The notes: generated from the letters alone by a model not told the origin. Positions 44,017-53,634 are shown, counted from the stretch's first letter. The stretch is DNA of 64,000 bases from Bacillus sp. HMF5848 (GCF_003944835.1 NZ_RWIV01000001.1:4143501-4207500); one strand, 5' to 3'. Numbers and translations: made by a program.

Positions 44017-44457
44017 CTATAGCTGTATCTCCATAATATCCTCGCCATGCTCCTGGTGACCCGTTTCGGAAAAACCACAAGCCTTGTACAGGCGCTTCGC
44101 CGCCACATTTTCCGGTTTTACCCCAAGACGAATAACAGAGCTAGCATCTCGTTGTTTTTTTATAAAAGCAAGGGCAGCCTGAACCGCTTGATGGCCATAG
44201 CCTTTGCCTTGATAACGTTCATCTATCATTAAGCGCACAATCCAGTACACACCGTCATCCGGATCTTTGCCAAGCATCAGAAACCCTATCATTTCATCAT
44301 ATGAATAAACAGCTTTTGGTATGAAAGAAGTTTCATAGTGCGCTTCTGCTAGAGAATATAGGTTTGACGCCACAAAGCTCTCTTGCTCTGGAGCAACCTT
44401 CAGTGCGATGCATTGCTCCCAGTTCTCCTTCGTAACTTCTTTAAGCGATAGTGTCAT
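44017..44457 (-). CDS. GNAT acetyltransferase, spermine/spermidine (BltD-like) type
   Basis: A 146-residue acetyltransferase with VYWIVRLMIDERYQGKGYGHQAVQAAL (acetyl-CoA loop Q-G-K-G-Y-G) and NVAAKRLYKACGFSETGH. The order and length resemble BltD/PaiA-class polyamine acetyltransferases; the substrate is an inference. Its start overlaps the end of the downstream-oriented chromate transporter half by 4 nt (ATGA), so the three genes form one transcript. Confidence 0.87.
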   Translation of the reverse strand: MTLSLKEVTKENWEQCIALKVAPEQESFVASNLYSLAEAHYETSFIPKAVYSYDEMIGFLMLGKDPDDGVYWIVRLMIDERYQGKGYGHQAVQAALAFIKKQRDASSVIRLGVKPENVAAKRLYKACGFSETGHQEHGEDIMEIQL

Positions 44458-44984
44458 GATAAAAAGATGCCTCCATACGCAAGTGCCCCTACAATGACGT
44501 ACGCAGGGTGTACTTTAATTTTTTCAAGAAGAACAAAGCTTATCCCAGCAATCGCAAATGTCTGAAGCAACCCGGCTCCTTCATACGATGTCATAAAAAA
44601 GCGAATCGCCATCACGCCAAGCAATACAGCGATCGTTGGACGCACATAGTTAGTCATCGCTTTTACTTTAGGCGAGTCTTTAAACTTGTAAAGCAAGCTT
44701 AATAGACCGACCATTAAAATTAAGGAAGGTGCTACTGTTGCAAAAATAGCAACGATTGACCCGAGAATACCACCCTGCTCAAAGCCGATGTAGCCTGCCA
44801 TTTTCGTCGCAATTGGTCCCGGCAACGCATTCCCTAGCGCAAGAACCTCACTAAATTCACTTACCGTTAACCAGCCATAGCGACCAACAACCTCATTTTC
44901 CACGAGAGGAATCGAAGCAGGCCCGCCACCGTAGCCTAAAATACCTGGAATGAAAAATGCTAAAAAGATTTGCCAATAAATCAT
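44454..44984 (-). CDS. Chromate transporter family protein, half 2 (YwrA/YwrB type)
   Basis: A 176-residue membrane protein with the CHR motif GYGGGPASIPLVENEVV and the ALGNALPGPIATKMAGYIGF loop, about six helices. It overlaps the other half by 4 nt. Two short proteins replace one long ChrA, as with the YwrA/YwrB pair of B. subtilis. Chromate export by the pair is inferred. Confidence 0.9.
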   Translation of the reverse strand: MIYWQIFLAFFIPGILGYGGGPASIPLVENEVVGRYGWLTVSEFSEVLALGNALPGPIATKMAGYIGFEQGGILGSIVAIFATVAPSLILMVGLLSLLYKFKDSPKVKAMTNYVRPTIAVLLGVMAIRFFMTSYEGAGLLQTFAIAGISFVLLEKIKVHPAYVIVGALAYGGIFLS

Positions 44985-45541
44985 CCGTTTGCCGCTCCCT
45001 TCTTAGTTGATTGATTCGAACGAAGAAGAGCAATAAGTAGCAAAGCAGCAATTAAAATACCTGGATGCAGACTTAGAACCTGGAGCACCAGCACACTAAT
45101 TGCGATTAATCCTAGCGCCACCTTCATACCTAACGATTGCTTTGATTTTTTAAAAAAGTCCCATGTCAGTGTCGCTAGCATGACACCAACGACCGGTACG
45201 ACTGCTTTTGTCATGCCCATCACCCATGGTTGGTCCTTAAACGATGTTAAAGTCGTGAGTAATAGAATCATAAGAATAATAGTTGGTACAATTGTCGCTG
45301 CGACAGCGTTCAGCATTCCGAGCACGCCCGCAACACGATAGCCGATGTAACCTGCCATTTTCGTCGCAATCGGCCCTGGTAGCGTATTGCCAAGCGCCAG
45401 CACATCAGCAAACTCATCATCGTTCATCCACTTATACTTTTCGACCACTTCTTTATGGACAAGCGGAATAGAGGAAGGGCCTCCCCCATAGCCAAGAAGC
45501 CCAACCCGTAAAAATGCTAAAAATAAGTTCAGTTGTTTCAT
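44981..45541 (-). CDS. Chromate transporter family protein, half 1 (YwrA/YwrB type)
   Basis: A 186-residue membrane protein with GYGGGPSSIPLVHKEVVEKY and ALGNTLPGPIATKMAGYIGY, the same CHR motifs as its neighbour, so the pair arose by duplication. The cluster order (gamma-glutamyltransferase, then two CHR genes) is that of ywrD-ywrB-ywrA in B. subtilis. Confidence 0.9.
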   Translation of the reverse strand: MKQLNLFLAFLRVGLLGYGGGPSSIPLVHKEVVEKYKWMNDDEFADVLALGNTLPGPIATKMAGYIGYRVAGVLGMLNAVAATIVPTIILMILLLTTLTSFKDQPWVMGMTKAVVPVVGVMLATLTWDFFKKSKQSLGMKVALGLIAISVLVLQVLSLHPGILIAALLLIALLRSNQSTKKGAANG

Positions 45542-45664
45542 TGAAGTATCAATCCTTTAATTTAATGCAAAGCTATACATAAGAGAATACACCCGTCACT
45601 AGTTGACCGCAATAGCCATGTCCGTATGAAATGTTGCGCCTCGGTTACTCTCGAGGTGATGTGA

Positions 45665-45968
45665 CGCGTTGACTCCAAGAATTCTAGTACGCCACGACAG
45701 GAACGTAATAAATGCGAATTCTAGTACGCTGCCACAGAACTCTCATTACTACGAATGTCTAGTACACAGTCACAGGACTCTCATTACTACGAATGTCTAG
45801 TACGCTGCCACAGAACTCTCATTACTACGAATGTCTAGTACGCTGCCACAGAACTCTCATCACTACGAATGTCTAGTACACCGCCACAGGACTCTCATTA
45901 CTACGATTGTCTAGTACGCCGCCACAGGGACTCTCATTACTACGAATGTCTAGTACGCTGCCACGGAC
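45665..45968 (-). repeat. 38-bp tandem repeat grown from the gamma-glutamyltransferase stop region
   Basis: About seven units of 38 bp (minus strand: TGTGGCAGCGTACTAGACAT, then TCGTAGTAATGAGAGTTC). The unit nearest the gene is the gene's own 3' end: its GTG GCA GCG TAC TAG codes for the last residues VAAY and the stop. Later units keep this fossil with scattered changes and one with an extra base. Confidence 0.9.
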
Positions 45969-47560
45969 CCATCTGTGCGCGATTCCGTTCCGCCCGCTAA
46001 CACACCCGTCTCAGGGTCGCGCCATATAATTTGTCCACGACCGAATGCACCTGAATCTAGTGCGACTTGAATGTCATGACCTTTGCGCGCTAATGCTTGC
46101 GCGATGTGCTGCGGGAAATGATGCTCAACTAAAATCTTCTTCCCTTCCATCCACTGCCAACGAGGAGCATCAAGCGCAGCTTGCGGATTCATTGCAAAAT
46201 CAACCGTATTCATGACGACTTGCATATGGCCCTGCGGCTGCATGAAGCCTCCCATGACACCGAACGGCCCCACCGCCTCGTTATTTTTCGTTAAAAAGCC
46301 TGGAATGATCGTGTGATACGTCCGCTTGCCAGGCTCAAGACTGTTATCATGTTCCGGATCAAGCGAGAAGTTATGCCCTCGATTTTGAAGCGCAATACCA
46401 GTCCCCGGCACAACAAGTCCAGAGCCGAAGCCCATGTAATTACTTTGAATAAAGGAAACCATGTTGCCTTCACTATCAGCCGTTGCCAAATACACCGTGC
46501 CGCCTTTTGGTGGTGTGCCTGGCTCAGGCGTTAATGCCTCGTCACCGATTAACGCTCGGCGTTCATCTGCATAGGCATCTGATAAAATCTGTTCAACAGA
46601 TACCGACATTTTCGACTGCTCCGTAATGTACTTTTGCCCATCTGCAAATGCTAGCTTCATTGCTTCAATTTGTTTATGGTAGCGCGCCGTTGATTCACTT
46701 TCCGCAAACTCATACCCTTTTACAATATTTAATGCCTGCAGTGCTATCAGCCCTTGGCCGTTCGGCGGAATTTCCCACACATCGTAGCCACGGTAGTTCA
46801 CGGAAATTGGATCTACCCACTCTACCTTATAGTTTGCTAGGTCATCTGCTGACAAGAATCCATCATACTGCTTCGAGTATGCTGCGATTTTCTCAGCAAG
46901 CTCCCCGCGATAAAAACTTTCTCCATTCGTTTCCCCGATAGAACGTAATGTTGAAGCGTGACCAGATGAACGCCACATTCCCCCTATTTTCGGCGCTTCG
47001 CCACCCGGTGTGAACGTATCAAACCACGGCTTAAATTCGTCACCTGTTAGCATCTTTTTAAATGCCTTTGCAGCATGATTCCAGTACTTTCCGAGAGTTG
47101 GCGAAACTGGATAGCCGTTCTCTGCATAGTCAATCGCCGGCTGTAACACGTCCGCTAACGGAAGCTTTCCAAAGCGCTTAGATAACGCAGCCCACGCTGC
47201 CGGCACTCCTGGCACTGTGACAGGAATCCAGCCATACTTCGGAATCTCCTCATGCCCTCGCTCTTTTACCGCATCGATCGAGATAGATGCTGGTGCCGGT
47301 CCACTTGCGTTCAGACCGTACAGCTTATCTTTTACCCAAACAAGCGCAAACGCATCGCCACCGATGCCATTTGACGTTGGCTCCACGACAGTTAGTGCTG
47401 CTGCTGTTGCAATCGCTGCATCAATCGCATTTCCACCTTTTTTCAAAATATCAAGCCCTGCTTGCGCCGCAAGAGGCTGCGATGTCGCCACCATCCCATT
47501 CTTCGCGAAGGTTGTCATTCGTTGAGACGCATATGGATAAGACAAATAATCAAAGTTCAT
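45950..47560 (-). CDS. Gamma-glutamyltransferase-like protein (YwrD type)
   Basis: A 536-residue Ntn-hydrolase of the gamma-glutamyltransferase family. The nucleophile that appears after self-cleavage is Thr355 in PPKGGTVYLATADSEGNMVS; other family marks are GGNAIDAAIATAAALTVVEP and GIGGDAF near the N-terminus and NRGHNFS. No signal peptide is visible, as in cytoplasmic YwrD rather than secreted Ggt. The ATG has AAAGGA upstream. Its last codons are also the first unit of a tandem array. Confidence 0.92.
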   Translation of the reverse strand: MNFDYLSYPYASQRMTTFAKNGMVATSQPLAAQAGLDILKKGGNAIDAAIATAAALTVVEPTSNGIGGDAFALVWVKDKLYGLNASGPAPASISIDAVKERGHEEIPKYGWIPVTVPGVPAAWAALSKRFGKLPLADVLQPAIDYAENGYPVSPTLGKYWNHAAKAFKKMLTGDEFKPWFDTFTPGGEAPKIGGMWRSSGHASTLRSIGETNGESFYRGELAEKIAAYSKQYDGFLSADDLANYKVEWVDPISVNYRGYDVWEIPPNGQGLIALQALNIVKGYEFAESESTARYHKQIEAMKLAFADGQKYITEQSKMSVSVEQILSDAYADERRALIGDEALTPEPGTPPKGGTVYLATADSEGNMVSFIQSNYMGFGSGLVVPGTGIALQNRGHNFSLDPEHDNSLEPGKRTYHTIIPGFLTKNNEAVGPFGVMGGFMQPQGHMQVVMNTVDFAMNPQAALDAPRWQWMEGKKILVEHHFPQHIAQALARKGHDIQVALDSGAFGRGQIIWRDPETGVLAGGTESRTDGSVAAY

Positions 47561-47844
47561 ATGTAAAAATCCTTTCTATACTCGAAATAATATTTTCTAT
47601 TATATCAGATTTTTATAAAAAATAGAAAAAATAGTGGGGGTTGTCGAGAATGTGGTGAACACTTGTTACGCCTTATGCAACACTCATAGATGGTGGGACG
47701 GGAGGCATGCGCCACATATGGAGTGTCAGTGGTCGGCGCTAAGCGGCCAAGACAAAAATGTAGCTGCGAGCTAAACAGCAAACTAGCTTCTAAGACAGAA
47801 AAAAAAGCTGCGTTCTATACTACAACCACGTTCTAAGACAGAAA
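47561..47844. other. Gap upstream of the gamma-glutamyltransferase gene
   Basis: No gene. The motif TTCTAAGACAGAAAAAA occurs twice (about 47788-47804 and 47831-47847), a small direct repeat of unknown meaning. Confidence 0.4.
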
Positions 47845-47878
47845 AAAAGCTTTGCCCTTTATATTTGGCAAAGCTTTT
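47845..47878 (-). terminator. Terminator of spoIIQ
   Basis: AAAAGCTTTGCC (47845-47856) pairs perfectly with GGCAAAGCTTTT (47867-47878). On the minus strand the stem is followed by seven T. Confidence 0.85.
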
Positions 47879-47889
47879 GTATGATTGTA

Positions 47890-48756
47890 TTATGCTCCCA
47901 CTTGGCCGCTTGAAGCGCCAGGAGAGTTTGTAGTGTCTTCTCCATTTTCTTCATCAGGATTGTCTCCTGCATCTTCGCCTTCGCCGTTTTCATCATCGGC
48001 AGGCTCTTCACTTTCAGTTGCGTTGGTTTCTTCGTCTTCAGGCTCTGCATGATCCGCCTTTAGTGATGATACTGGTTTCCCAATATACTGTAAAGGATTC
48101 ACAGGTGTGCCATCTTTACGAATTTCAAAATGTACATTAAGGCCAGCTTCCTCATTGTACAAGCTTTCACCCGACGTTCCTAGTACTTGCCCTTGCTCAA
48201 CAGTTTCTCCTGTGCTCACGACAATCTCTGCTAGCGATTGATATACAGTCTTGATACCTTCCTCGTGTTCAACCTCCACTACATATCCAAATAGTGGATC
48301 TTGTTCAGCACGGATGACTGTACCACCAAGTGCAGCTGATACATCAAAGGCTTGTCCATCTTTCGCAACAATATCAATACCTTTATTTGGATAGTACTGA
48401 TTGTTGTAGAACACTAGCGCCGCTTCTTGCTTTTCAGCTGGAGCGTTCACATCATAGAATTCTTTTTGAATTTCTACAGCACTTTCCTCTAGAACAGGCA
48501 GTACAAAGTTTTGTACAGGCTCTAATACTGGAATTGATGGCTCATTCATGCCATATGTTGGCCCTGTTACATCTGATTGGCCTAACTCAATGTCAGTTTG
48601 ATCCACTGAATCATTGTTAGCATTTTGTAACCATAACACTCCTGTTAAAATGATTGCTGCTGTTGCAAGGTAAATTGCTGGTAATACCCAACGCTTTCTG
48701 AAAATCTGTTTAAAAGAAATTTTTTGAGAAGTACGTTTCTTTTCTTCCTCTCTCAT
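47890..48756 (-). CDS. spoIIQ: Stage II sporulation protein SpoIIQ (LytM-like)
   Basis: A 288-residue forespore membrane protein that bridges the intermembrane space to mother-cell SpoIIIAH during engulfment. It has one N-terminal TM (WVLPAIYLATAAIILTGVLWL), then an M23/LytM domain (about 85-225) with YYPNKGIDIVAKDG and NVHFEIRKDGTPVNPLQYIG, and an acidic Glu/Asp tail. The metal-ligand His of H-x-x-x-D is Asn here and the first His of H-x-H is also replaced, so the domain should be a non-catalytic scaffold, as is known for the B. subtilis protein. Confidence 0.93.
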   Translation of the reverse strand: MREEEKKRTSQKISFKQIFRKRWVLPAIYLATAAIILTGVLWLQNANNDSVDQTDIELGQSDVTGPTYGMNEPSIPVLEPVQNFVLPVLEESAVEIQKEFYDVNAPAEKQEAALVFYNNQYYPNKGIDIVAKDGQAFDVSAALGGTVIRAEQDPLFGYVVEVEHEEGIKTVYQSLAEIVVSTGETVEQGQVLGTSGESLYNEEAGLNVHFEIRKDGTPVNPLQYIGKPVSSLKADHAEPEDEETNATESEEPADDENGEGEDAGDNPDEENGEDTTNSPGASSGQVGA

Positions 48757-48775
48757 AAGTTATCACCTCAGCAAT

Positions 48776-48805
48776 CATTCTGAACAGATATTGGCATTTA
48801 TATAC
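48776..48805 (-). promoter_or_regulatory. Sigma-F-like promoter of spoIIQ
   Basis: Minus strand GTATA (48801-48805), 15-bp spacer, GTTCAGAATG (48776-48785), close to the forespore consensus GYATA-N15-GGnnAnAnTR (one mismatch). spoIIQ is sigma-F dependent in B. subtilis. The implied leader would be very short, beginning next to the ribosome-binding site. Confidence 0.4.
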
Positions 48806-48889
48806 ATTTAGACAAAAAAATTTTTAAAACTTATTTTTCGACAAAGTCCAAGGAATTATGCATGAAGTTGAAAAAAAAAGTGTGGGAAC

Positions 48890-49020
48890 TCCCCTGCGTT
48901 TCTGTTTTATGGGCAAAGTTGATGGGGTTATGGGCGGAATTTTACCTTTTATGGGTGAAGTTGATATGGATATGGGTACTTTATTATCGTTTATGGGCAA
49001 AAATCAAAGATTTAGGGGCA
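48890..49020 (+). repeat. Degenerate TTTATGGGCAAAGTTGAT repeat
   Basis: Four to five loose copies of a TTTATGGG(C/T)(A/G)AAGTTGAT-like unit between spoIIQ and spoIID. Spacing is irregular (about 27-36 bp). Confidence 0.5.
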
Positions 49021-49043
49021 AAGGCGCGGATAAAGGAAAATGA

Positions 49044-49087
49044 GGGGACGGTTTTCATGCTGCCATGGCAGCATGAGAACCGTCCCC
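49044..49087. repeat. GGGGACGGTTCTC palindrome element beside spoIID
   Basis: GGGGACGGTTTTC (49044-49056) and GAGAACCGTCCCC (49075-49087) form a 44-nt hairpin with the inner palindrome ATGCTGCCATGGCAGCAT. It ends 7 bp before the spoIID stop codon and may also act as its terminator. Confidence 0.8.
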
Positions 49088-49094
49088 AGTTTGC

Positions 49095-50114
49095 TTAATA
49101 TGATGCTAGTGCTGTTTGGAAGTTTGTTAATGGGCTGATGTTGACGCCTTTATAGTAGTAATGAATGATTTCTTCATAAGTTTTTCCAGATTGCGCCATG
49201 CCATTCGCGCCGTATTGGCTCATACCGACACCGTGGCCATAGCCTTTTGTTGTAATAACAATTTCTGATCCTGTACGCATCCAAGTGAAGTCGGTTGAAC
49301 GAAGGTCAAGCTTTTCACGTATTTCGCGACCGGTAAATGTCTTGCCTCCAATTTGGACGGCTTCAATACGCTTGCCTGGTGTGCGACCCAAGATAGTACC
49401 AAGACTGCCGTCGGATGGTAGCTTAATATTAAGCTTTCTTTCGAATTCTTGGACTGTCATTATTTTTTGCGTCGAGAATTTTGGTGAAACTTTATCCCAC
49501 GGACTTTCTACACTTGTTAAGTACGGAAAAGGATTTTGCCAATATGCCTCTGAGTTCTCCGTGTAGCCGTTACTTGTGGAGAAGAAGGCTGGTGTAATCG
49601 GTTCGTTGTTAAACGTTATGATTTGACCCGTTGTTGCTTGTACAGCCTTGCGAATTTTGTCCATTTTCCAATCAAAGTCTGGACCCCAGTTTTCGCGAAG
49701 CTCTGCTTCATTTTTGAAGACTTGATGAAGGACCGTATCGGTTACATTTGCTCCGTCTGGCAGTCCCATATTATCATGATGAAGCATTTGCTTCACAATG
49801 TATGTCCTTGCTGCTAGTGCTTGTGCTTTTAAAGCTTCAAGCTCAAATTCAGCTGGCATTTCTGATGCAAGTACTCCTTCGACATATGCCTCAAGCGGCA
49901 CATTTTCGACAGCATCAGCCTCCGTTCTGTAAACAGCTACTTCAATTGCATTGGTTACAGGGGCGGGTGGGGCGCTACTGACAACCTCATGAAGTACTTC
50001 TGCTTTTTCAATGGGGGCTTTGTCTTTAAACGGTAAAACTAGTAGTGCTGGTACAATTAGAGTAATAGCCATTAAGGATGATAACGCGATAACGAGTGGT
50101 TTCGTTTGCTGCAT
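49095..50114 (-). CDS. spoIID: Stage II sporulation protein SpoIID
   Basis: A 339-residue membrane-anchored lytic transglycosylase that cuts peptidoglycan during engulfment. It has an N-terminal TM helix (LVIALSSLMAITLIVPALLVL), then VPLEAYVEGVLASEMPAEFELEALKAQALAARTY with the catalytic-site Glu, SNGYTENSEAYW, and the C-terminal GYGHGVGMSQYGANGMAQSG motif of the SpoIID/LytB family. GGAGG precedes the ATG. Confidence 0.96.
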   Translation of the reverse strand: MQQTKPLVIALSSLMAITLIVPALLVLPFKDKAPIEKAEVLHEVVSSAPPAPVTNAIEVAVYRTEADAVENVPLEAYVEGVLASEMPAEFELEALKAQALAARTYIVKQMLHHDNMGLPDGANVTDTVLHQVFKNEAELRENWGPDFDWKMDKIRKAVQATTGQIITFNNEPITPAFFSTSNGYTENSEAYWQNPFPYLTSVESPWDKVSPKFSTQKIMTVQEFERKLNIKLPSDGSLGTILGRTPGKRIEAVQIGGKTFTGREIREKLDLRSTDFTWMRTGSEIVITTKGYGHGVGMSQYGANGMAQSGKTYEEIIHYYYKGVNISPLTNFQTALASY

Positions 50115-50178
50115 GGACTCTACCTCCAGAGATTATATCGTATACTCCAATCATATGGAGGAGGACAAGCTTTTATGA

Positions 50179-50544
50179 CTACTTGTATACGATATCATCC
50201 TTAAGCGTATTAATCTTGTTCAACACATGATTCCTGTCCTCTTCGCTTACTCCGAAATGCGCTAAAGCCTCATTCAAGTGCTTTGCTATCGACTCAAAGT
50301 TTTCTGGCTGGATATTCATCCCTGCATGTGCCTTCGCCATCGATGCACCAGAATATTGGTTCGGCCCTCCTACAGCAAAGCTAAGAAACTTTGTTTGATG
50401 CTCACGCTGCTTGTCCATATCCGTATGTTCAAAAAATTGGTTAATTTCCTCATCCTCTAACACGAGGTCGGTGTAAAAATAATCGACCACCTTTGCAATA
50501 CCTTCTTTTCCACCTAATTTTTCATACAAGTTTTGCTCAGACAT
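50179..50544 (-). CDS. Truncated haemoglobin, group I (GlbN-like)
   Basis: A 121-residue haem protein that binds O2 or NO. It has LYEKLGGKEGIAKVVDYFYTDL at the N-terminus, the E-helix region REHQTKFLSFAVGGPNQYSG and the proximal haem-ligand His in MAKAHAGMNI. Length and the GGP-x-x-Y-x-G motif fit group I. It lies alone between murA and spoIID, a place where B. subtilis has no such gene. Confidence 0.92.
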   Translation of the reverse strand: MSEQNLYEKLGGKEGIAKVVDYFYTDLVLEDEEINQFFEHTDMDKQREHQTKFLSFAVGGPNQYSGASMAKAHAGMNIQPENFESIAKHLNEALAHFGVSEEDRNHVLNKINTLKDDIVYK

Positions 50545-50716
50545 AATCGGCCACTCCTTTTAGAAATCTTTCACAAAACGTATTATGTCCCAAATAAACG
50601 AAAAGAAGTCTATATGTGGAAGTCTAATTTTCAATTCTTTGTGAAAAAACTACCGGGATAAACAAAAGGTAGTCCCTCCTCGTTTGCCAGTCTATGCTTT
50701 TTTTGCGCAAAACAAA

Positions 50717-50746
50717 AAGAAGTCAGAGTCTATACCCCAACTTCTT
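50717..50746 (-). terminator. Terminator of murA
   Basis: AAGAAGT (50740-50746 revcomp) pairs with ACTTCTT (50717-50723 revcomp), followed on the minus strand by TTTTGTTTTG, directly after the murA stop. Confidence 0.6.
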
Positions 50747-50753
50747 AAATATG

Positions 50754-52061
50754 TTATGCGTTCATATCTGAGACTTTTGCCGAGAATGGTACTACATTGT
50801 TGTTTTCGGTTACACGTTCAATATCAGCACCAAGGGCACGCAATTTTTCGTGTAAATCTACGTAGCCGCGATCAATGTGCTTTAGTTCTGTTACACGCGT
50901 GTAGCCTTCAGCGACTAAGCCTGCTAAAATAAGGGCTGCACCGGCACGTAAATCTGTTGCTGCTACTTCTGCTGCTTGAAGTTCTACCGGTCCGTTAATA
51001 ATAACAGAGCGGCCTTCGATTTTGATATCACCGTTCATACGACGAAATTCTTCTACATGCATGAAACGATTTTCGAAAACTGTTTCCGTAATCATACTTG
51101 TTCCATTGGCTGTTAACAGTAACGCCATCATTTGCGATTGCATATCAGTTGGGAAACCAGGGTGAGGCATTGTTTTTATGTCAACAGCCTTTAAGTGCTT
51201 AGGACCAATGACACGTAAACCTTCCTCTTCTTCACTAATTGTTACACCCATTTCTTCCATTTTGGCGATGAGTGAGCTTAAATGCTCTGGTACGGCACCT
51301 TTTACTAGTACATCTCCACCTGTAATGGCTGCAGCTGTCATAAATGTACCTGCTTCAATACGGTCAGGTATAATCGTATGCTCGCATCCATATAATGTAT
51401 CGACGCCTTCTATGCGAATAGTACCAGTACCGGCACCTCGGACTTTAGCACCCATCTTGTTTAAGAAGTTTGCTAAGTCCACGATTTCTGGCTCTTTTGC
51501 AACGTTCTCTAGAATAGTCGTACCATCAGCTAAGGCAGCGGCCATCATAATATTCTCTGTCGCACCTACACTAGGGAAATCAAGATAAATCTTTGCCCCT
51601 TGTAAGCGTCCGTTCACTTCTGCGTCAATATAACCATTTCCGACCTTAACCTTCGCACCCATCGCTTCAAAGCCTTTTAAATGCTGATCTATCGGGCGTG
51701 ATCCAATTGCACATCCACCTGGTAGCGCAATTCTTGCACGACCAACGCGCGCAAGTAAGGATCCCATAACAAGCACTGATGCTCTCATTTTTCTTACATA
51801 TTCAAATGGCGCTTCTGTATGTGGCTCTCTTGATGCATCTATCGTTATTGTATTATTGTTGAAGACGACTTCTGCGTTTAAATGACGTAGTACCTCGTTA
51901 ATGGTAAATACATCGGAGAGAGCTGGTACATCATGAATCGTACATTTACCGTCACTTGCTAATAATGATGCAGCGATAACAGGCAATACAGCATTTTTGG
52001 CACCTTCAACCTTTACGGTACCAACTAACCTTTTTCCGCCGCGGACAATGATTTTTTCCAA
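50754..52061 (-). CDS. murA: UDP-N-acetylglucosamine 1-carboxyvinyltransferase MurA
   Basis: A 435-residue enzyme for the first step of peptidoglycan precursor synthesis, adding enolpyruvate from PEP to UDP-GlcNAc. The start is TTG at 52061 ([11 protein letters not shown]) with GGAGGGG 7 nt upstream. With this start the active-site Cys of [13 protein letters not shown] is residue 117, the usual number, so fosfomycin sensitivity is expected. [16 protein letters not shown] (Lys22 region) and the [17 protein letters not shown] loop are intact. Position before spoIID is conserved. Confidence 0.97.
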   Translation of the reverse strand: MEKIIVRGGKRLVGTVKVEGAKNAVLPVIAASLLASDGKCTIHDVPALSDVFTINEVLRHLNAEVVFNNNTITIDASREPHTEAPFEYVRKMRASVLVMGSLLARVGRARIALPGGCAIGSRPIDQHLKGFEAMGAKVKVGNGYIDAEVNGRLQGAKIYLDFPSVGATENIMMAAALADGTTILENVAKEPEIVDLANFLNKMGAKVRGAGTGTIRIEGVDTLYGCEHTIIPDRIEAGTFMTAAAITGGDVLVKGAVPEHLSSLIAKMEEMGVTISEEEEGLRVIGPKHLKAVDIKTMPHPGFPTDMQSQMMALLLTANGTSMITETVFENRFMHVEEFRRMNGDIKIEGRSVIINGPVELQAAEVAATDLRAGAALILAGLVAEGYTRVTELKHIDRGYVDLHEKLRALGADIERVTENNNVVPFSAKVSDMNA

Positions 52062-52097
52062 AGGTATTCCCCTCCGCGTCAAATTCTCTACATTTTA

Positions 52098-52832
52098 TTA
52101 ATATTCAATTGTTAGGATAGGTGTGCCTGCGACCACAACAATGTCGCCACCTTCTTGAGCTCGCAAAGCAAGCTGCAAGTTCATTTGCTTATTGTTTTTC
52201 GTGGGGATGGTCTGTTTCCACATTTCAGTATATGCAGAGATAGACAGAAGTGTCTCTTCATCCAACATCTCAACAGGCTGAGCCTGAAATTCTTTAAGTA
52301 GGCGATTCGCATTATTTTTCAAAACACTTTTCATATTACCACTCTGTATGCCTTTCATACAAGAGAAATTTGTGGTATTTTCTTGAAATATGTCGATTTT
52401 TCTGTTATGAAAAATAGTCTGAAAGTCCCTCCAGATTTGAGAAGTCCACTTTGAACCCTTCATCTCATAAAATACATAGGATTTTTTAGAGTGGTTTTCT
52501 TGTACTATTTGAATTGTCTCTGTTATGGAGTGTGTTGAGGGGTGAACATAAACGCCTACCGCTTTTGTCACATCATGATTTTTTTCAACTGTCCACGTAA
52601 AAGCTTCTGCAGCTTGCTGAATGCGTAATAGGTCCTCGTTAAAAGTCGCACTTTCTAATTGCGGGGCTTTTGTGTATAAAGACCAATCCGTAATTGTAAT
52701 GTTGTTGCGTTCATAAATATTCGCTATTGTTTCTAGTTCTGTTTCTTGCATGCTCTTTTCCATAAGTTCCCCAGAAAATAGCGTACTCGCTAGCAAGATT
52801 ATTGATAAAATTCCCATGTAAATTGTGTGCAA
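52098..52832 (-). CDS. ywmB: YwmB-like TATA-box-binding-fold protein
   Basis: About 244 residues with one N-terminal membrane/signal segment (YMGILSIILLASTLFSG), followed by the YwmB/PF08680-type region (ITDWSLYTKAPQLE, AFTWTVEKNHDVTKAVGVY, SAYTEMWKQTIPTKNNKQMNLQLALR). Function unknown; it sits just before murA in B. subtilis too. TTG at 52832 is the likely start because GGAGAGGAG lies about 8 nt upstream and it opens right at the hydrophobic segment. Confidence 0.85.
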   Translation of the reverse strand: MHTIYMGILSIILLASTLFSGELMEKSMQETELETIANIYERNNITITDWSLYTKAPQLESATFNEDLLRIQQAAEAFTWTVEKNHDVTKAVGVYVHPSTHSITETIQIVQENHSKKSYVFYEMKGSKWTSQIWRDFQTIFHNRKIDIFQENTTNFSCMKGIQSGNMKSVLKNNANRLLKEFQAQPVEMLDEETLLSISAYTEMWKQTIPTKNNKQMNLQLALRAQEGGDIVVVAGTPILTIEY

Positions 52833-53169
52833 TGCCGCCACTCCTCTCCTTACTAACATTGTTGCCAGATAGAAAGGCGGCATACGTGGAAAAACTTATA
52901 AATACATCGTCGTTTCCCGACAAAATTTTTACTATATAATTCGTTGAAGTATTTCCTTTTTTGACCGTAGAAATTAAAAAAATTAAAACAATCAATTTGT
53001 GGTAAAAATAACAGAACCGTATTTTTGCAAATATACAACGGAGCTATTCACACTTTCTCACTGTGAGAGATCAATTGAACACAGCAAACACCACAGCCTT
53101 GTATATGAGAGACAACAAGTTTCAGGATGTCACACGTGTTGTATCTTCAAATTCTTAGTACCCTACCAT

Positions 53170-53415
53170 TTATTGTACAAACATACTTGGTAGTTGCTGT
53201 GACCAAAGAAAATAATCAAGAAAGAAATTACTCACACTTGATCCGATAGCAACTGTTAACAGTATGTATAACAGTCTTGCTTGCATGATACGATTGGCTT
53301 TAATAAATTTTTCAAGCTGCACACCTTGAAGTGCATACCAAGTAATTACAATAAAAAATAAATGAGACATCAGGCTAATGACCGCAAATTGGCTATAGCT
53401 TGGTAATAAGTCCAT
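53170..53415 (-). CDS. ywzB: DUF1146 membrane protein (YwzB-like)
   Basis: An 81-residue protein with two helices (FAVISLMSHLFFIVITWYAL and ARLLYILLTVAIGSSVSNFFLDYFLW) ending in SQQLPSMF. The LLYILL-x-x-AIGSxVSNFFLDY stretch is diagnostic of DUF1146. The ATG at 53415 is preferred (AAGGATGG upstream) over 53424. The gap between it and ywmB (about 340 bp) holds no gene. Confidence 0.88.
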   Translation of the reverse strand: MDLLPSYSQFAVISLMSHLFFIVITWYALQGVQLEKFIKANRIMQARLLYILLTVAIGSSVSNFFLDYFLWSQQLPSMFVQ

Positions 53416-53634
53416 TCTAACCATCCTTGTCTTAGTTTTAGTAAATTAGATAGTATGAATTTTTGAACTTAGATTACGGTTTAGCTCCAGTGTCTAACGA
53501 GTCTTCTAAGCATAAGCTTCAAAAAATGTTTGACGTCAACGATTTTAAATAATGATGCTTTCGCAATAAAATTGCTTCAGCGTAACATCGTTAGACGGGT
53601 GCTTCCACTTTTCTAAGTGTAAAGGTAATTGCCA

